Part shown: in pieces, positions 6,009 through 12,218 of the stretch | Layout of the letters: each line of letters starts with the position of its first letter | How positions within the stretch are numbered: the first letter of the stretch is position 1 | NCBI GenBank assembly: GCA_003242675.1 | Contig: QGVE01000079.1 | Span: 1 to 12,224 of the forward strand | Length of the DNA: 12,224 nucleotides | Reading direction: 5' to 3' | Origin: Bacillota bacterium | GTDB lineage: Bacteria; Bacillota_E; Symbiobacteriia; Symbiobacteriales; Symbiobacteriaceae | The notes under the pieces: generated by a model | Told to the model about the DNA's origin: nothing | What the model saw: the letters and a program-made list of their open reading frames with translations, nothing else | Database searches by the model: none | Made by a program: the position numbers and the translations under genes

Positions 6009-7097
6009 TCAGACCTTTTCGGGCAGGGCCTGCGCCATCGACCGCAGCAGCACCGCCCGCTCGTCCCGGGCCGCCGGTGCGCCGATGTTGAACCGGTCCA
6101 GCAGGGCCCGGATCTCCTGCAGGTTCTCCCGCCGCCCGATGAGCACCTGGACCAGCAGGCTGAGGCAGCTGCCCCGCGACATGGGGAGCCCCCGGCGCCG
6201 GTCGTCCCGGTAGATCTGCCGCGCCAGCGACCGCACCAGCTCCTGGGACTCCTCCAGGGCGTCGGCCAGATCCTTCAGGTTGGCGATGCCCAGGTACTGA
6301 AGCTCCTCGACCCGCGCCTCCAGCACCGCCTTGGTCGGCCCCATCAGCGGCCGCCCGCGCATCTGGGAGATCTCCTCGTCCAGCGCCTGCACCAGGGAGG
6401 AGCGGCGGATGAAGGTCTCCAGCGAGATCGGGTCCAGGGCCACGCTCTCCGGGTGGTCGTGCATCTGCGCCACCACCCGCGTCGAGTACAGGCTGAGCTC
6501 GTCGCGCAGCCGCATGAACTGGTCGTCCGCCAGCTCCAGGAGGCCGGCCAGCATGGAGAAGCGCCGCCGGAGGCTGTTCGGAATGCCGCCCGCGACCTTG
6601 TAGCCGAGGTCGTGCTCGATCTCCGCCCATGCGTGCTGCAGGATGGAGCGCACCTGGATCTCACAGCGCAGCCCGGCGAAGCGGGCGTACTCCGGCTTGG
6701 CCAGCATCTCCTGGGACAGGAGGCATACCCGGTGTACCGAAGAGTAGCCGAACCAGTGCGGGTCGTGGGGCCGCTTGTCCTCCGAGTGGTCGTGGTCGAC
6801 CTCGAAGTGGCGGTCGATCACCCGCACGACCCGGTCGACGTCGTCGGCGAAGTGGGTCACCACGCGCACGCCTACGAGGTCGGTCACTTCGGTGAGGGAG
6901 TCGTAATCCTTGCCCGGCCGGGTCAGCTTCTCCGCCAGCGCGTCGACGCTCTTGACCCGGTACGTGATGCTGTTGATGGGGATGTTTTCCTCGGCCAGGA
7001 GGTGGGTGAGAAGCTGCTGCATACACTCCCCGAACTTGCGATAGAGCTCCTGCTGCGCGCGAAACGTCTCCAGCCACTCACGCTGCTTGCCGTTCAT
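6009..7097 (-). CDS. RelA/SpoT-domain (p)ppGpp synthetase-like protein, no hydrolase or regulatory domains
   Basis: A 362-residue protein with a RelA/SpoT nucleotidyltransferase domain (about residues 30-170), expected to make alarmone (ppGpp/pppGpp) from ATP and GDP/GTP. Visible motifs are RVKS (47-50), the Asp73-containing DLVGVRVV, GYSSVH (117-122) and EIQVRS (145-150 region), then QHAWAEIEHDLGYK. There is no HD hydrolase domain before it and no TGS/ACT after it, so it is a small-alarmone-synthetase type. Unlike the ~210-residue RelP/RelQ enzymes it carries about 190 extra, mostly helical, C-terminal residues. ATG 7097 is chosen because GAGGTGG ends 8 bases upstream. A GTG at 7133 would add 12 residues with a weaker site. 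Expression appears controlled by a leader terminator and a dyad over the promoter. Synthetase activity is inferred from motifs; some family members make other nucleotides or are inactive. Confidence 0.85.
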   Translation of the reverse strand: MNGKQREWLETFRAQQELYRKFGECMQQLLTHLLAEENIPINSITYRVKSVDALAEKLTRPGKDYDSLTEVTDLVGVRVVTHFADDVDRVVRVIDRHFEVDHDHSEDKRPHDPHWFGYSSVHRVCLLSQEMLAKPEYARFAGLRCEIQVRSILQHAWAEIEHDLGYKVAGGIPNSLRRRFSMLAGLLELADDQFMRLRDELSLYSTRVVAQMHDHPESVALDPISLETFIRRSSLVQALDEEISQMRGRPLMGPTKAVLEARVEELQYLGIANLKDLADALEESQELVRSLARQIYRDDRRRGLPMSRGSCLSLLVQVLIGRRENLQEIRALLDRFNIGAPAARDERAVLLRSMAQALPEKV

Positions 7098-7175
7098 GCG
7101 CCGTACCACCTCTTCTGCGCAGCCGATGTGCACCGGCCCATACCTTCAATATCCGACCCCGGTTTTCCTGCGCGC

Positions 7176-7200
7176 AAAAAGGAGCGGTCCGCTCCGGACC
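7176..7200 (-). terminator. Leader terminator (attenuator) upstream of the synthetase gene
   Basis: Read on the minus strand, GGAGCG-GAC-CGCTCC (7195 down to 7181) is followed immediately by TTTTT (7180-7176), an intrinsic terminator. It lies in the predicted leader, about 80 bases before ATG 7097. An overlapping stem, GCGGTCC with GGACCGC around a 5-nt loop, uses the same bases in a different pairing (7183-7201). The two folds exclude each other, which is attenuator architecture. Confidence 0.55.
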
Positions 7201-7208
7201 GCACGGAG

Positions 7209-7234
7209 GGGGAAAGGTACACGCGGGTTTCCCC
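7209..7234 (-). promoter_or_regulatory. First hairpin of the synthetase-gene leader
   Basis: On the minus strand GGGGAAA (7234-7228) can pair with TTTCCCC (7215-7209), a 7-bp stem with a 12-nt loop. It starts within a few bases of the predicted transcription start and precedes the terminator hairpin. It may protect the transcript end or take part in the attenuation switch. Confidence 0.35.
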
Positions 7235-7242
7235 ACTTTTTC

Positions 7243-7248
7243 AGTATA
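7243..7248 (-). promoter_or_regulatory. Probable -10 box for the synthetase gene
   Basis: TATACT on the minus strand (7248-7243), one mismatch from consensus. No good -35 exists at 17-19 bp: the best candidate is TTACAC at a 19-bp spacing, inside the adjacent dyad. A weak -35 suggests the promoter depends on an activator, or is controlled by a protein bound to that dyad. Predicted transcription start is near 7236. Confidence 0.45.
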
Positions 7249-7258
7249 CCCCGCGAAT

Positions 7259-7274
7259 GTTACAAAGGTGTAAC
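7259..7274. promoter_or_regulatory. Perfect dyad GTTACA-N4-TGTAAC, probable operator
   Basis: GTTACAAAGGTGTAAC is a perfect 6+6 inverted repeat with a 4-bp spacer. It covers the -35 zone of the minus-strand promoter and lies about 125 bp upstream of the plus-strand promoter. The symmetric form and position indicate a dimeric regulator site; I cannot assign the family. Confidence 0.5.
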
Positions 7275-7395
7275 AGTGTGCACGTCAGCGCAGGGGAAAT
7301 CCCCCCGGGTGTTGCACGAGCATGACAGCTGCATCGGGGCTGCCAGCCCTTGCACGGCCGCACAGAATGTACCACCCGCCCCGCGCGCTGCCGCG

Positions 7396-7404
7396 TGCTA
7401 TACT
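7396..7404 (+). promoter_or_regulatory. Extended -10 promoter for the membrane-protein/FtsH-like operon
   Basis: TGCTATACT (7396-7404) fits the extended -10 form TGnTATAAT with one mismatch. No -35 hexamer is visible 17 bp upstream (CGCCCC), as is common for extended -10 promoters. Start is expected near 7411, giving a leader of about 95 nt. Confidence 0.5.
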
Positions 7405-7449
7405 CAAGGTGCCCTTGTGGAGTAAACCTTTTGCGTAAGAGATTAGCGG

Positions 7450-7472
7450 GCCACGAAGCGGGTCTTCGTGGC
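7450..7472 (+). promoter_or_regulatory. Perfect leader hairpin of the membrane-protein/FtsH-like operon
   Basis: GCCACGAAG (7450-7458) and CTTCGTGGC (7464-7472) form a perfect 9-bp stem with a 5-nt loop in the untranslated leader. A smaller one, CAAGG-tgc-CCTTG (7405-7417), lies near the transcript start. Neither is followed by a T-run, so stability or regulatory roles are more likely than termination. Confidence 0.4.
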
Positions 7473-7505
7473 ATCGCCTTGTGCGGCCGGCAGGGGGGAT
7501 GCGTG

Positions 7506-8057
7506 GTGAATCTGCGGCAGCTCAGGTGGCCGGTCGTGTTGGTGACCCTGGCGGTGACCCTGGCCGGGCTGTTCGGCGCCCACCGGCTCGTGCGCAGCCA
7601 GACGGTGGATCAGCCCCTGGCGGCCGCCCTTGCTGACGTGGAAGGGCTGGCCTCCCACCGCGTCACGCAGATGGGTGCGCTTGCGGAGATCGTCATCACG
7701 CCCGCCCCGGGGACGAACCTGCGGGCGGTCTATGAAGCGGTCGACCGGCTGGTCCGCCAGGTGCTGAGGGACGGGAAGTACACGATCGTCGTGGCCGGCA
7801 GCCCGGAAGGCGGGCTGGAGCCGCTGCTGGAGCGGCTCAACCTGTACGTGCAGGAGGCCGTGGCGACTGGGGCGTTCTCGGCGATGGCCGACCGGATTGC
7901 GGCGGAGGCGAGGGCGGCCGGGGCCGAGGCGCATGTCGCGGTCGACGAGCGGCGGGTCTACCTGACGGTGGTGCAGGGCGGCGCATACGCGTACCGGGTC
8001 GTCGAGCGGCCGGTCTGGCTTCCCTCCCTGATGCCGGAAGGGGGGACCGGCCTGTGA
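7506..8057 (+). CDS. Single-pass membrane protein of unknown function, co-transcribed with FtsH-like protease
   Basis: A 183-residue protein I do not recognise. One transmembrane helix lies at about residues 9-26, after a short basic start, MNLRQLR. The rest is soluble with alternating strand and helix: a strand near EIVITPAP, a helix with AVYEAVDRLVRQVL, a strand TIVVAGS, a long helix region rich in Ala/Glu/Arg, and late strands AHVAVDE and VYLTVVQGG. There are no Cys residues. The start is GTG 7506, or GTG 7503 just before it; AGGGGG (7492-7497) is 8 bases from the former. The frame is open farther upstream but the promoter and leader occupy that stretch. The stop overlaps the next start as GTGA. 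An adaptor, inhibitor or substrate of the FtsH-like protease is a reasonable guess, from linkage only. Confidence 0.72.
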   Translation: MNLRQLRWPVVLVTLAVTLAGLFGAHRLVRSQTVDQPLAAALADVEGLASHRVTQMGALAEIVITPAPGTNLRAVYEAVDRLVRQVLRDGKYTIVVAGSPEGGLEPLLERLNLYVQEAVATGAFSAMADRIAAEARAAGAEAHVAVDERRVYLTVVQGGAYAYRVVERPVWLPSLMPEGGTGL

Positions 8058-9586
8058 GGAGCTTTCCCCTGAAGGAAATCCTTCTCGGCGCAGGCGCCGC
8101 GGTGGTGGCCTACCTGGCGATTCTGGGCGTCAACGTGCTGCCCGCGGTGTTCCTGGCGGGAGTCGCCTGGTGGATGTACCAGTCCGTCGCCCTGCGCGGC
8201 CCGGCCGCGGCCGTTCGGAGCCCGGCCGTCACGTCGGTGCCGCCGGTGCGATTTGAGGACATCGGCGGCCAGGAGGCGGCCAAGCAGGAGCTCCTGGAGG
8301 CGATCGAGTTCATCGTCCACCGGGAGCGGATCGCCCAGATGGGTATCCGTCCGCTGAAGGGCATCCTGCTCACGGGTCCGCCCGGGACCGGCAAGACGCT
8401 GCTGGCCAAGGCTGCGGCCCACCACACGGACTCCGTGTTCCTCGCCGCCGCGGGATCGGAGTTTGTCGAGATGTACGCCGGCGTCGGCGCCCAGCGGGTG
8501 CGGGATCTGTTCCGGCGGGCCCGGGAGCTCGCCCGCAAGGAGCGGAAGCGCTCGGCGATCATCTTCATCGACGAGATCGAGGTGCTCGGCGCCCGGCGGG
8601 GCTCCCACAGCACCCACATGGAGTACGACCAGACGCTGAACCAGCTGCTCACCGAGATGGACGGCATCGCGGTCGACGAGGAGGTCCAGGTGCTGGTCAT
8701 AGGCGCCACCAACCGCCCGGACATGATGGATCCTGCCCTGCTGCGGCCCGGCCGCTTCGACCGGACGGTGAACGTCGACCTGCCGGACAAGGAGGCCCGG
8801 CTGGCGATCCTGCGCCTGCACACCCGGCAGAAGCCGCTGGCCGCCGGCGTCGACCTCGAGGCGATCGCCCGCCAGACCTTCGGCTTCTCCGGCGCCCACC
8901 TGGAGTCGGTTGCCAACGAGGCCGCGATCCTCGCGCTGCGGGAGGGGCTGAGCGAGGTGCACCAGCGCCACCTGGTCGAGGCCGTGGACAAGGTAATGCT
9001 GGGCGAGAAGCTGGACCGCCGGCCGACGCCGGCGGAGAAGCGGCGGGTCGCAGTCCACGAGGCCGGGCACGCCCTGGTGGGCGAGTGGGTGGAGCCGGGC
9101 TCGGTGGCGACCGTGACCGTGACCCCGCGCGGGCGGGCGCTGGGCTACGTGCGCACCAGCCCGCCCGACGACCGGTACCTCTACACGCGGTCTCAGCTGG
9201 AGGCTGGCATCCGGGTGGCCCTGGCGGGATTCCTGGCGGAAGAGCTGCTGTTTGGCGAGGCGTCGACGGGCGCCATGAGCGACTTCGAGCAGGCGGCGAG
9301 CCTGGCCCGTCAGATCGTGCACGCCGGCCTCAGCCCGCTCGGCATCGTGGACGTTGAGTGCCTGGACAAGGGGGAGGAGGCGGCGGCGGTGCAGCGCATC
9401 CTCGCCGATCAGCGCCGGCTGGTGGCCTGGTTCCTGGCGGAGCGGCGGTCGGTGCTGGAGCGGGTGGCGGAGATCCTCGTCGACGCCGAAGTGATCGACG
9501 GTGCGGAGATCCGCCGGCTGTTGGCGGACGCCCCGTCCCTGCCGCCGGTGCCGGCTTCTCCGGTGGAGGACGGGGGAGCAGCGTGA
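8054..9586 (+). CDS. Short FtsH-like membrane AAA+ protease (M41 family)
   Basis: A 510-residue AAA+ ATPase fused to an M41 zinc metallopeptidase, as in FtsH, which extracts and degrades membrane and regulatory proteins. Two closely spaced N-terminal transmembrane helices (about 8-25 and 27-43) leave almost no external loop. Then come Walker A GPPGTGKT (108-115), pore loop FVEMYAGVGAQRVRDLF, Walker B IIFIDE (169-174), and second region of homology DPALLRPGRFDR. The zinc motif is HEAGH (335-339), with the likely third ligand Asp410 in STGAMSD. All key residues are present, so it should be active. Typical FtsH is 610-650 residues with a ~75-residue periplasmic domain; here that domain is absent and the C-terminus is short. 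It is therefore probably a paralogue rather than the housekeeping ftsH. GTG 8054 follows AAGGGGGG by about 8 bases and overlaps the upstream stop. Confidence 0.88.
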   Translation: MRSFPLKEILLGAGAAVVAYLAILGVNVLPAVFLAGVAWWMYQSVALRGPAAAVRSPAVTSVPPVRFEDIGGQEAAKQELLEAIEFIVHRERIAQMGIRPLKGILLTGPPGTGKTLLAKAAAHHTDSVFLAAAGSEFVEMYAGVGAQRVRDLFRRARELARKERKRSAIIFIDEIEVLGARRGSHSTHMEYDQTLNQLLTEMDGIAVDEEVQVLVIGATNRPDMMDPALLRPGRFDRTVNVDLPDKEARLAILRLHTRQKPLAAGVDLEAIARQTFGFSGAHLESVANEAAILALREGLSEVHQRHLVEAVDKVMLGEKLDRRPTPAEKRRVAVHEAGHALVGEWVEPGSVATVTVTPRGRALGYVRTSPPDDRYLYTRSQLEAGIRVALAGFLAEELLFGEASTGAMSDFEQAASLARQIVHAGLSPLGIVDVECLDKGEEAAAVQRILADQRRLVAWFLAERRSVLERVAEILVDAEVIDGAEIRRLLADAPSLPPVPASPVEDGGAA

Positions 9587-9590
9587 TCGT

Positions 9591-9614
9591 GAGCGGCGCC
9601 TGCGGGCGCCGCTC
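9591..9614. terminator. Hairpin between convergent genes, likely bidirectional terminator
   Basis: GAGCGGCGCC (9591-9600) and GGCGCCGCTC (9605-9614) form a perfect 10-bp stem with a TGCG tetraloop, 4 bases after the FtsH-like stop and 19 bases before the end of the minus-strand gene. No T-run is seen on either side. Confidence 0.5.
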
Positions 9615-9633
9615 TCGCGCGCCTACGGGCAGT

Positions 9634-10533
9634 CTACACGGGCGGCTGCCAGGGGGCCCATCCTTCTGACGATGGGGAATCGGGCGGCTGCCAGGGCGCC
9701 GGAACCGGCGAACCGTCCGGCCGGCTGCCCTGCGCGCCGGGCGCGCCGCCGGCGGCCCACGATCCGCCGGCCTGCCCGAGGATACCTCCCGGCTGGGCAG
9801 CACCAGCTTGTGGACTACCCGCTGTCGGGACGGGCGCATGCGGGCCGCCCACACCGCCCAACTGCGGGAGCGCCGGAGGCTGGCCCGCGCCACCCGTCCC
9901 GGGCAGGGATGCCGGCGGCCCGCCCGCATCGGCGGCGGCCGGCTGGGGTGCCGGGGGTCCGCCCGCGCCGGCAGGCTGCGCCGGTTGTGGCTGCGGCCCC
10001 GGCTGGCTCCCGGATGGCTGTCCCTGCCCGGTCCATCCCTGACCGGGCCCTGCGGCCCGCTGGCTCAGTGCGACCTCCGCGCGCGCCTCCCGGAGCACCG
10101 CCTCCATCTGCCGCTGGATGCGCTGCGTCTCCTCCAGCACGGCCTTCAGCTGCTTCAGGTTGGCCTCCAGCTCCCGGGCCAGCTCCTGCTTGGCGGCGTG
10201 CAGGGCGGTCAGCACGTTTGCGGCCGTCTGGCCGTAGAGTCCGGGCAGCCAGGGCGGCTGCTGGCCGGCCTGTGGGGCTCCGAACGCCCGGTCGCCCCCC
10301 GCCTGGGGGCTGCCAGCCTGCGGGGCTGGGGCCTGCGCGTTCCCGGCCTGGTCGCCACCCGCCCACGGGGCGCCCGCCTGCATCCCCGCTTGCGGTGGGG
10401 AGCCGCCCTGGGAGTTGCCGGCGGAAGGCGCACCACCGCCGGGCTGCGGGCCGTCCGGGCTCTGCGGCGGGCTGCCGGTGTTGCGAAGGTTCCGGACTAG
10501 GCGCACCGGCCGGGGACGAGCGTTGTTCTGCAC
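9634..10533 (-). CDS. Pro/Gly/Gln/Ala-rich low-complexity protein with central coiled coil
   Basis: A 299-residue protein of no recognised family. It has a short basic start (residues 5-17, rich in Arg/Val/Leu). A disordered Gly/Pro/Gln/Ala region with recurring PQAG follows (about 20-95). A strongly helical charged segment (about 101-157, with ELARELEANLKQLKAVLEE inside) looks like a coiled coil. A second Gly/Pro/Gln-rich tail ends in two copies of an APWQPP-type motif. No signal peptide or transmembrane helix. GTG 10533 is preceded by GAGGAGG with 7-base spacing, which argues strongly for real translation. The open frames on the opposite strand are Arg/Pro-rich shadows. The arrangement (disordered arms on an oligomerising rod) resembles structural proteins such as spore coat or surface proteins, but that is speculation. 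Confidence 0.72.
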   Translation of the reverse strand: MQNNARPRPVRLVRNLRNTGSPPQSPDGPQPGGGAPSAGNSQGGSPPQAGMQAGAPWAGGDQAGNAQAPAPQAGSPQAGGDRAFGAPQAGQQPPWLPGLYGQTAANVLTALHAAKQELARELEANLKQLKAVLEETQRIQRQMEAVLREARAEVALSQRAAGPGQGWTGQGQPSGSQPGPQPQPAQPAGAGGPPAPQPAAADAGGPPASLPGTGGAGQPPALPQLGGVGGPHAPVPTAGSPQAGAAQPGGILGQAGGSWAAGGAPGAQGSRPDGSPVPAPWQPPDSPSSEGWAPWQPPV

Positions 10534-10620
10534 GTGACCGCCTCCTCGGGCTGGGGGATTTCCGCATCAGGGCCGCACGTCGGCTGCGTCGAAAGCCAGG
10601 GTGCAGGCGCGGGGTCGCCA

Positions 10621-10715
10621 ATCGGCAGCGCACGGTTCGGGCACTCCCGGTCGAGGCTGCCGATAGTATGCGCCCGCGGAGCCGGCCTGCATGCCCGCGG
10701 GCGCAGCCAGGCCGG
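10621..10715. repeat. Nested and interleaved inverted repeats
   Basis: A perfect 9-bp dyad, ATCGGCAGC (10621-10629) with GCTGCCGAT (10656-10664), encloses a small stem, CGGG-cact-CCCG. Next, TGCGCCCGCGG (10669-10679) pairs with CCGCGGGCGCA (10695-10705), 11 bp. CCGGCCTG (10682-10689) pairs with CAGGCCGG (10708-10715), 8 bp. The last two stems are interleaved, so they compete or form a knotted fold. All pairings were read base by base; their role is unknown. Confidence 0.55.
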
Positions 10716-10807
10716 TTGCGCTCCCGCACCGCCCGGCCGGGCCGCACGGGTCCTGAGGGGCATCGCGCATCGCGGCCGCCGGGCGCAGGATTGAGGGCGG
10801 CGGCCGG

Positions 10808-10844
10808 CGAAACCTCCCCGGACGAAACCTCCGCCGCGAGGAGG
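10808..10844 (+). promoter_or_regulatory. Twin CGAAACCTCC elements able to mask the cinA ribosome site
   Basis: CGAAACCTCC occurs at 10808-10817 and again at 10823-10832. Each ends in CCTCC, the complement of the cinA ribosome site AGGAGG (10839-10844). The nearer copy can form CCTCC/GGAGG with a 7-nt loop. The farther copy offers an alternative partner. This may limit or tune cinA translation. Confidence 0.35.
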
Positions 10845-10852
10845 AAGCGGAC

Positions 10853-12145
10853 GTGAATGCAGAGCTGGTCTTCGTGGGCACCGAGCTGCTCCTGGGCGAG
10901 ATCCTGAACACCAACGCCCAGTACCTGAGCCAGCAGCTCGCGCTCCTGGGGATTGACGTGTACCACCAGGTCGTCGTGGGCGACAACGCGGCGCGCCTGC
11001 ACGCCGTCCTGGAGCAGGCCCTGGCCCGGGCGGACCTCGTGATTGCCTGCGGCGGGCTGGGCCCGACCGACGACGACATCACCCGCGATGTGGCCGCGGA
11101 GGTGGCCGGGCGGCCGCTCGAGCTGGACCCGCAGCTGGTGGCACACCTGGAGCAGTGGTTCGCCGCCCGCGGGCGGCAGATGACCGCGAACAACCGGCGC
11201 CAGTGCATGGTCCCCCGCGGGGCGACGGTCCTGCCCAACGACCGGGGCACCGCCCCGGGGCTGATCATCCCCGCGGAGGGAGACAGGGCCATCATCCTGC
11301 TGCCCGGCCCGCCGGACGAACTGCGGCCGATGTTCGAGGCCCACGTGGTGCCGTACCTGATCCGGCGAAGCGGCGGGCGGCCGCTCCGCCTGGTTACCCG
11401 CATCCTGCGCTTCGTGGGCATCGGCGAGTCGGCTCTCGCCGACGGGCTGAAGGACCTGCTGCAGAGCCAGACCGACCCGACCATCGCCCCGTACGCGAAG
11501 ATGGGCGAGGTGCACCTGCGCCTGGCCACCCGGGCGGCGGACGAGCAGGAGGGCCTGGCCCGGATCGCCGCGGTCGAGGCGGAGATCCGGGCGCGCTTCG
11601 GCCGGTTCCTCTACGGCACGGACGGCGAGAGCCTGGAGGTGGTCGTCGGCCGGCTGCTGGCGGAGCGGGGGCTGACCCTGAGCACGGCCGAGTCCTGCAC
11701 CGGCGGGCTCGTGGCGAAGCGGCTCACCGACGTGCCCGGCTCGTCCCGGTACTTCGGCATGGGGTTCGTCACCTACGCCAACGAGGCCAAGATGCGGTTC
11801 CTGGGCGTTCCCGAGGCGCTCCTGGCCGCCCATGGGGCCGTGAGCGAGCCAGTGGCGCGGGCCATGGCGCAGGGAGCGCTGGAGCGGAGCGGGGCGGACG
11901 TGGCCGTGGCGATCTCCGGCATCGCGGGGCCCGACGGCGGGACGCCGGAGAAGCCGGTGGGCACGGTCTGCTTCGCGCTGGCCGGCCGGGGGCGGGAAGG
12001 CGCCGGCCCGGACGGCGGTTCCCTCCCGGCGGGGGTGTGGTCCGAGACGGTGCGGCTGCACGGCGGCCGGCACGGGGTGCGCGAGCGGGCCGCGGTGCAC
12101 GCCCTGGCCCTGGTGCGGCGCTATCTGCTCGGGTACCTGAACTGA
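10853..12145 (+). CDS. cinA: CinA family protein: MoaB-like domain plus nicotinamide-nucleotide amidase domain
   Basis: A 430-residue CinA. The N-terminal MoaB/MogA-like half starts AELVFVGTELLLGEILNTNA and has VGDN and CGGLGPTDDD (66-75). In characterised relatives this half has ADP-ribose pyrophosphatase activity. The C-terminal half is the PncC-type amidase that deamidates nicotinamide mononucleotide in NAD salvage. It shows TAESCTGG with the likely nucleophile Ser281, and SGIAGPDGGTPEKPVGTV (355-372). In Firmicutes cinA usually sits next to recA and is linked to competence; recA would be expected just past the window. GTG 10853 has AGGAGG 8 bases upstream. A Gly/Arg-rich insert of about 20 residues follows the amidase motif (GRGREGAGPDGGSLPAG). 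The length is near the ~410-420 usual for the family. Confidence 0.93.
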   Translation: MNAELVFVGTELLLGEILNTNAQYLSQQLALLGIDVYHQVVVGDNAARLHAVLEQALARADLVIACGGLGPTDDDITRDVAAEVAGRPLELDPQLVAHLEQWFAARGRQMTANNRRQCMVPRGATVLPNDRGTAPGLIIPAEGDRAIILLPGPPDELRPMFEAHVVPYLIRRSGGRPLRLVTRILRFVGIGESALADGLKDLLQSQTDPTIAPYAKMGEVHLRLATRAADEQEGLARIAAVEAEIRARFGRFLYGTDGESLEVVVGRLLAERGLTLSTAESCTGGLVAKRLTDVPGSSRYFGMGFVTYANEAKMRFLGVPEALLAAHGAVSEPVARAMAQGALERSGADVAVAISGIAGPDGGTPEKPVGTVCFALAGRGREGAGPDGGSLPAGVWSETVRLHGGRHGVRERAAVHALALVRRYLLGYLN

Positions 12146-12153
12146 GAAGCGGC

Positions 12154-12175
12154 GGGCGCCCCGGGCGGGGCGCCC
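12154..12175 (+). terminator. Stem-loop after cinA, possible terminator
   Basis: GGGCGCCCC (12154-12162) and GGGGCGCCC (12167-12175) form a perfect 9-bp stem with a GGGC loop, 8 bases after the cinA stop. It is followed by CCCTCGC, not a T-run. Confidence 0.45.
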
Positions 12176-12205
12176 CCCTCGCTGGGGTGGGACAGACGGG
12201 GGTAG

Positions 12206-12218
12206 GTGAGCGGCTCAC
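12206..12218. promoter_or_regulatory. Palindrome near the window end
   Basis: GTGAGC-g-GCTCAC is a perfect 6+6 dyad with one central base, 6 bases before the window end. It may be an operator for the next gene (recA would be the expected neighbour), but too little sequence follows to judge. Confidence 0.3.

Larger units (their letters stand above)
7098..7505. other. Divergent intergenic control region
   Basis: About 400 bp separates the minus-strand synthetase gene from the plus-strand membrane-protein gene. No convincing coding frame is seen. It holds a leader attenuator for the minus gene (7176-7234), its promoter and operator (7243-7274), and a palindrome-like GGGGAAATCCCC around 7293. 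A dyad GGGCTG-c-CAGCCC lies at 7337-7349, an extended -10 promoter for the plus operon at 7396-7404, and leader hairpins at 7405-7417 and 7450-7472. AT content is clearly higher near the promoters than in the genes. Confidence 0.6.
10534..10852. other. Divergent intergenic region with several inverted repeats, no gene seen
   Basis: This 319-bp stretch separates the coiled-coil gene (minus) from cinA (plus). I see no coding frame with a ribosome site. It contains ATCGGCAGC/GCTGCCGAT (10621-10629, 10656-10664), two interleaved stems at 10669-10715, a tandem GCATCGC duplication near 10762, and twin CGAAACCTCC elements before cinA. A -10-like CATACTAT on the minus strand (10670-10663) could serve the coiled-coil gene; no -35 is evident. 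No clear promoter was found for cinA. Confidence 0.5.

Noticed and set aside
7094..7141. 15-codon minus-strand leader peptide whose stop overlaps the synthetase ATG
   Set aside because: The purine-rich site is only one base from its ATG, too close for normal initiation, and the peptide shows no run of regulatory codons.
7176..7248. T-box riboswitch in the synthetase leader
   Set aside because: No AGGGTGGnACCGCG-like antiterminator motif and the leader is too short.
7958..9322. Minus-strand frame opposite the FtsH-like gene
   Set aside because: Shadow of the AAA+/M41 coding sequence; no start context, no motif.
10669..10715. H-type pseudoknot from the two interleaved stems
   Set aside because: The connecting loops are only 2-5 nt and cannot span stems of 11 and 8 bp; alternative hairpins are more realistic.
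9501..10856. Plus-strand frame opposite the coiled-coil gene, reaching cinA
   Set aside because: Arg/Pro-rich low complexity with no ribosome site; the minus-strand frame has a strong GAGGAGG site and a plausible coiled coil.
9815..12100. Long minus-strand frame opposite cinA
   Set aside because: Antisense shadow of cinA, whose motifs are unambiguous.
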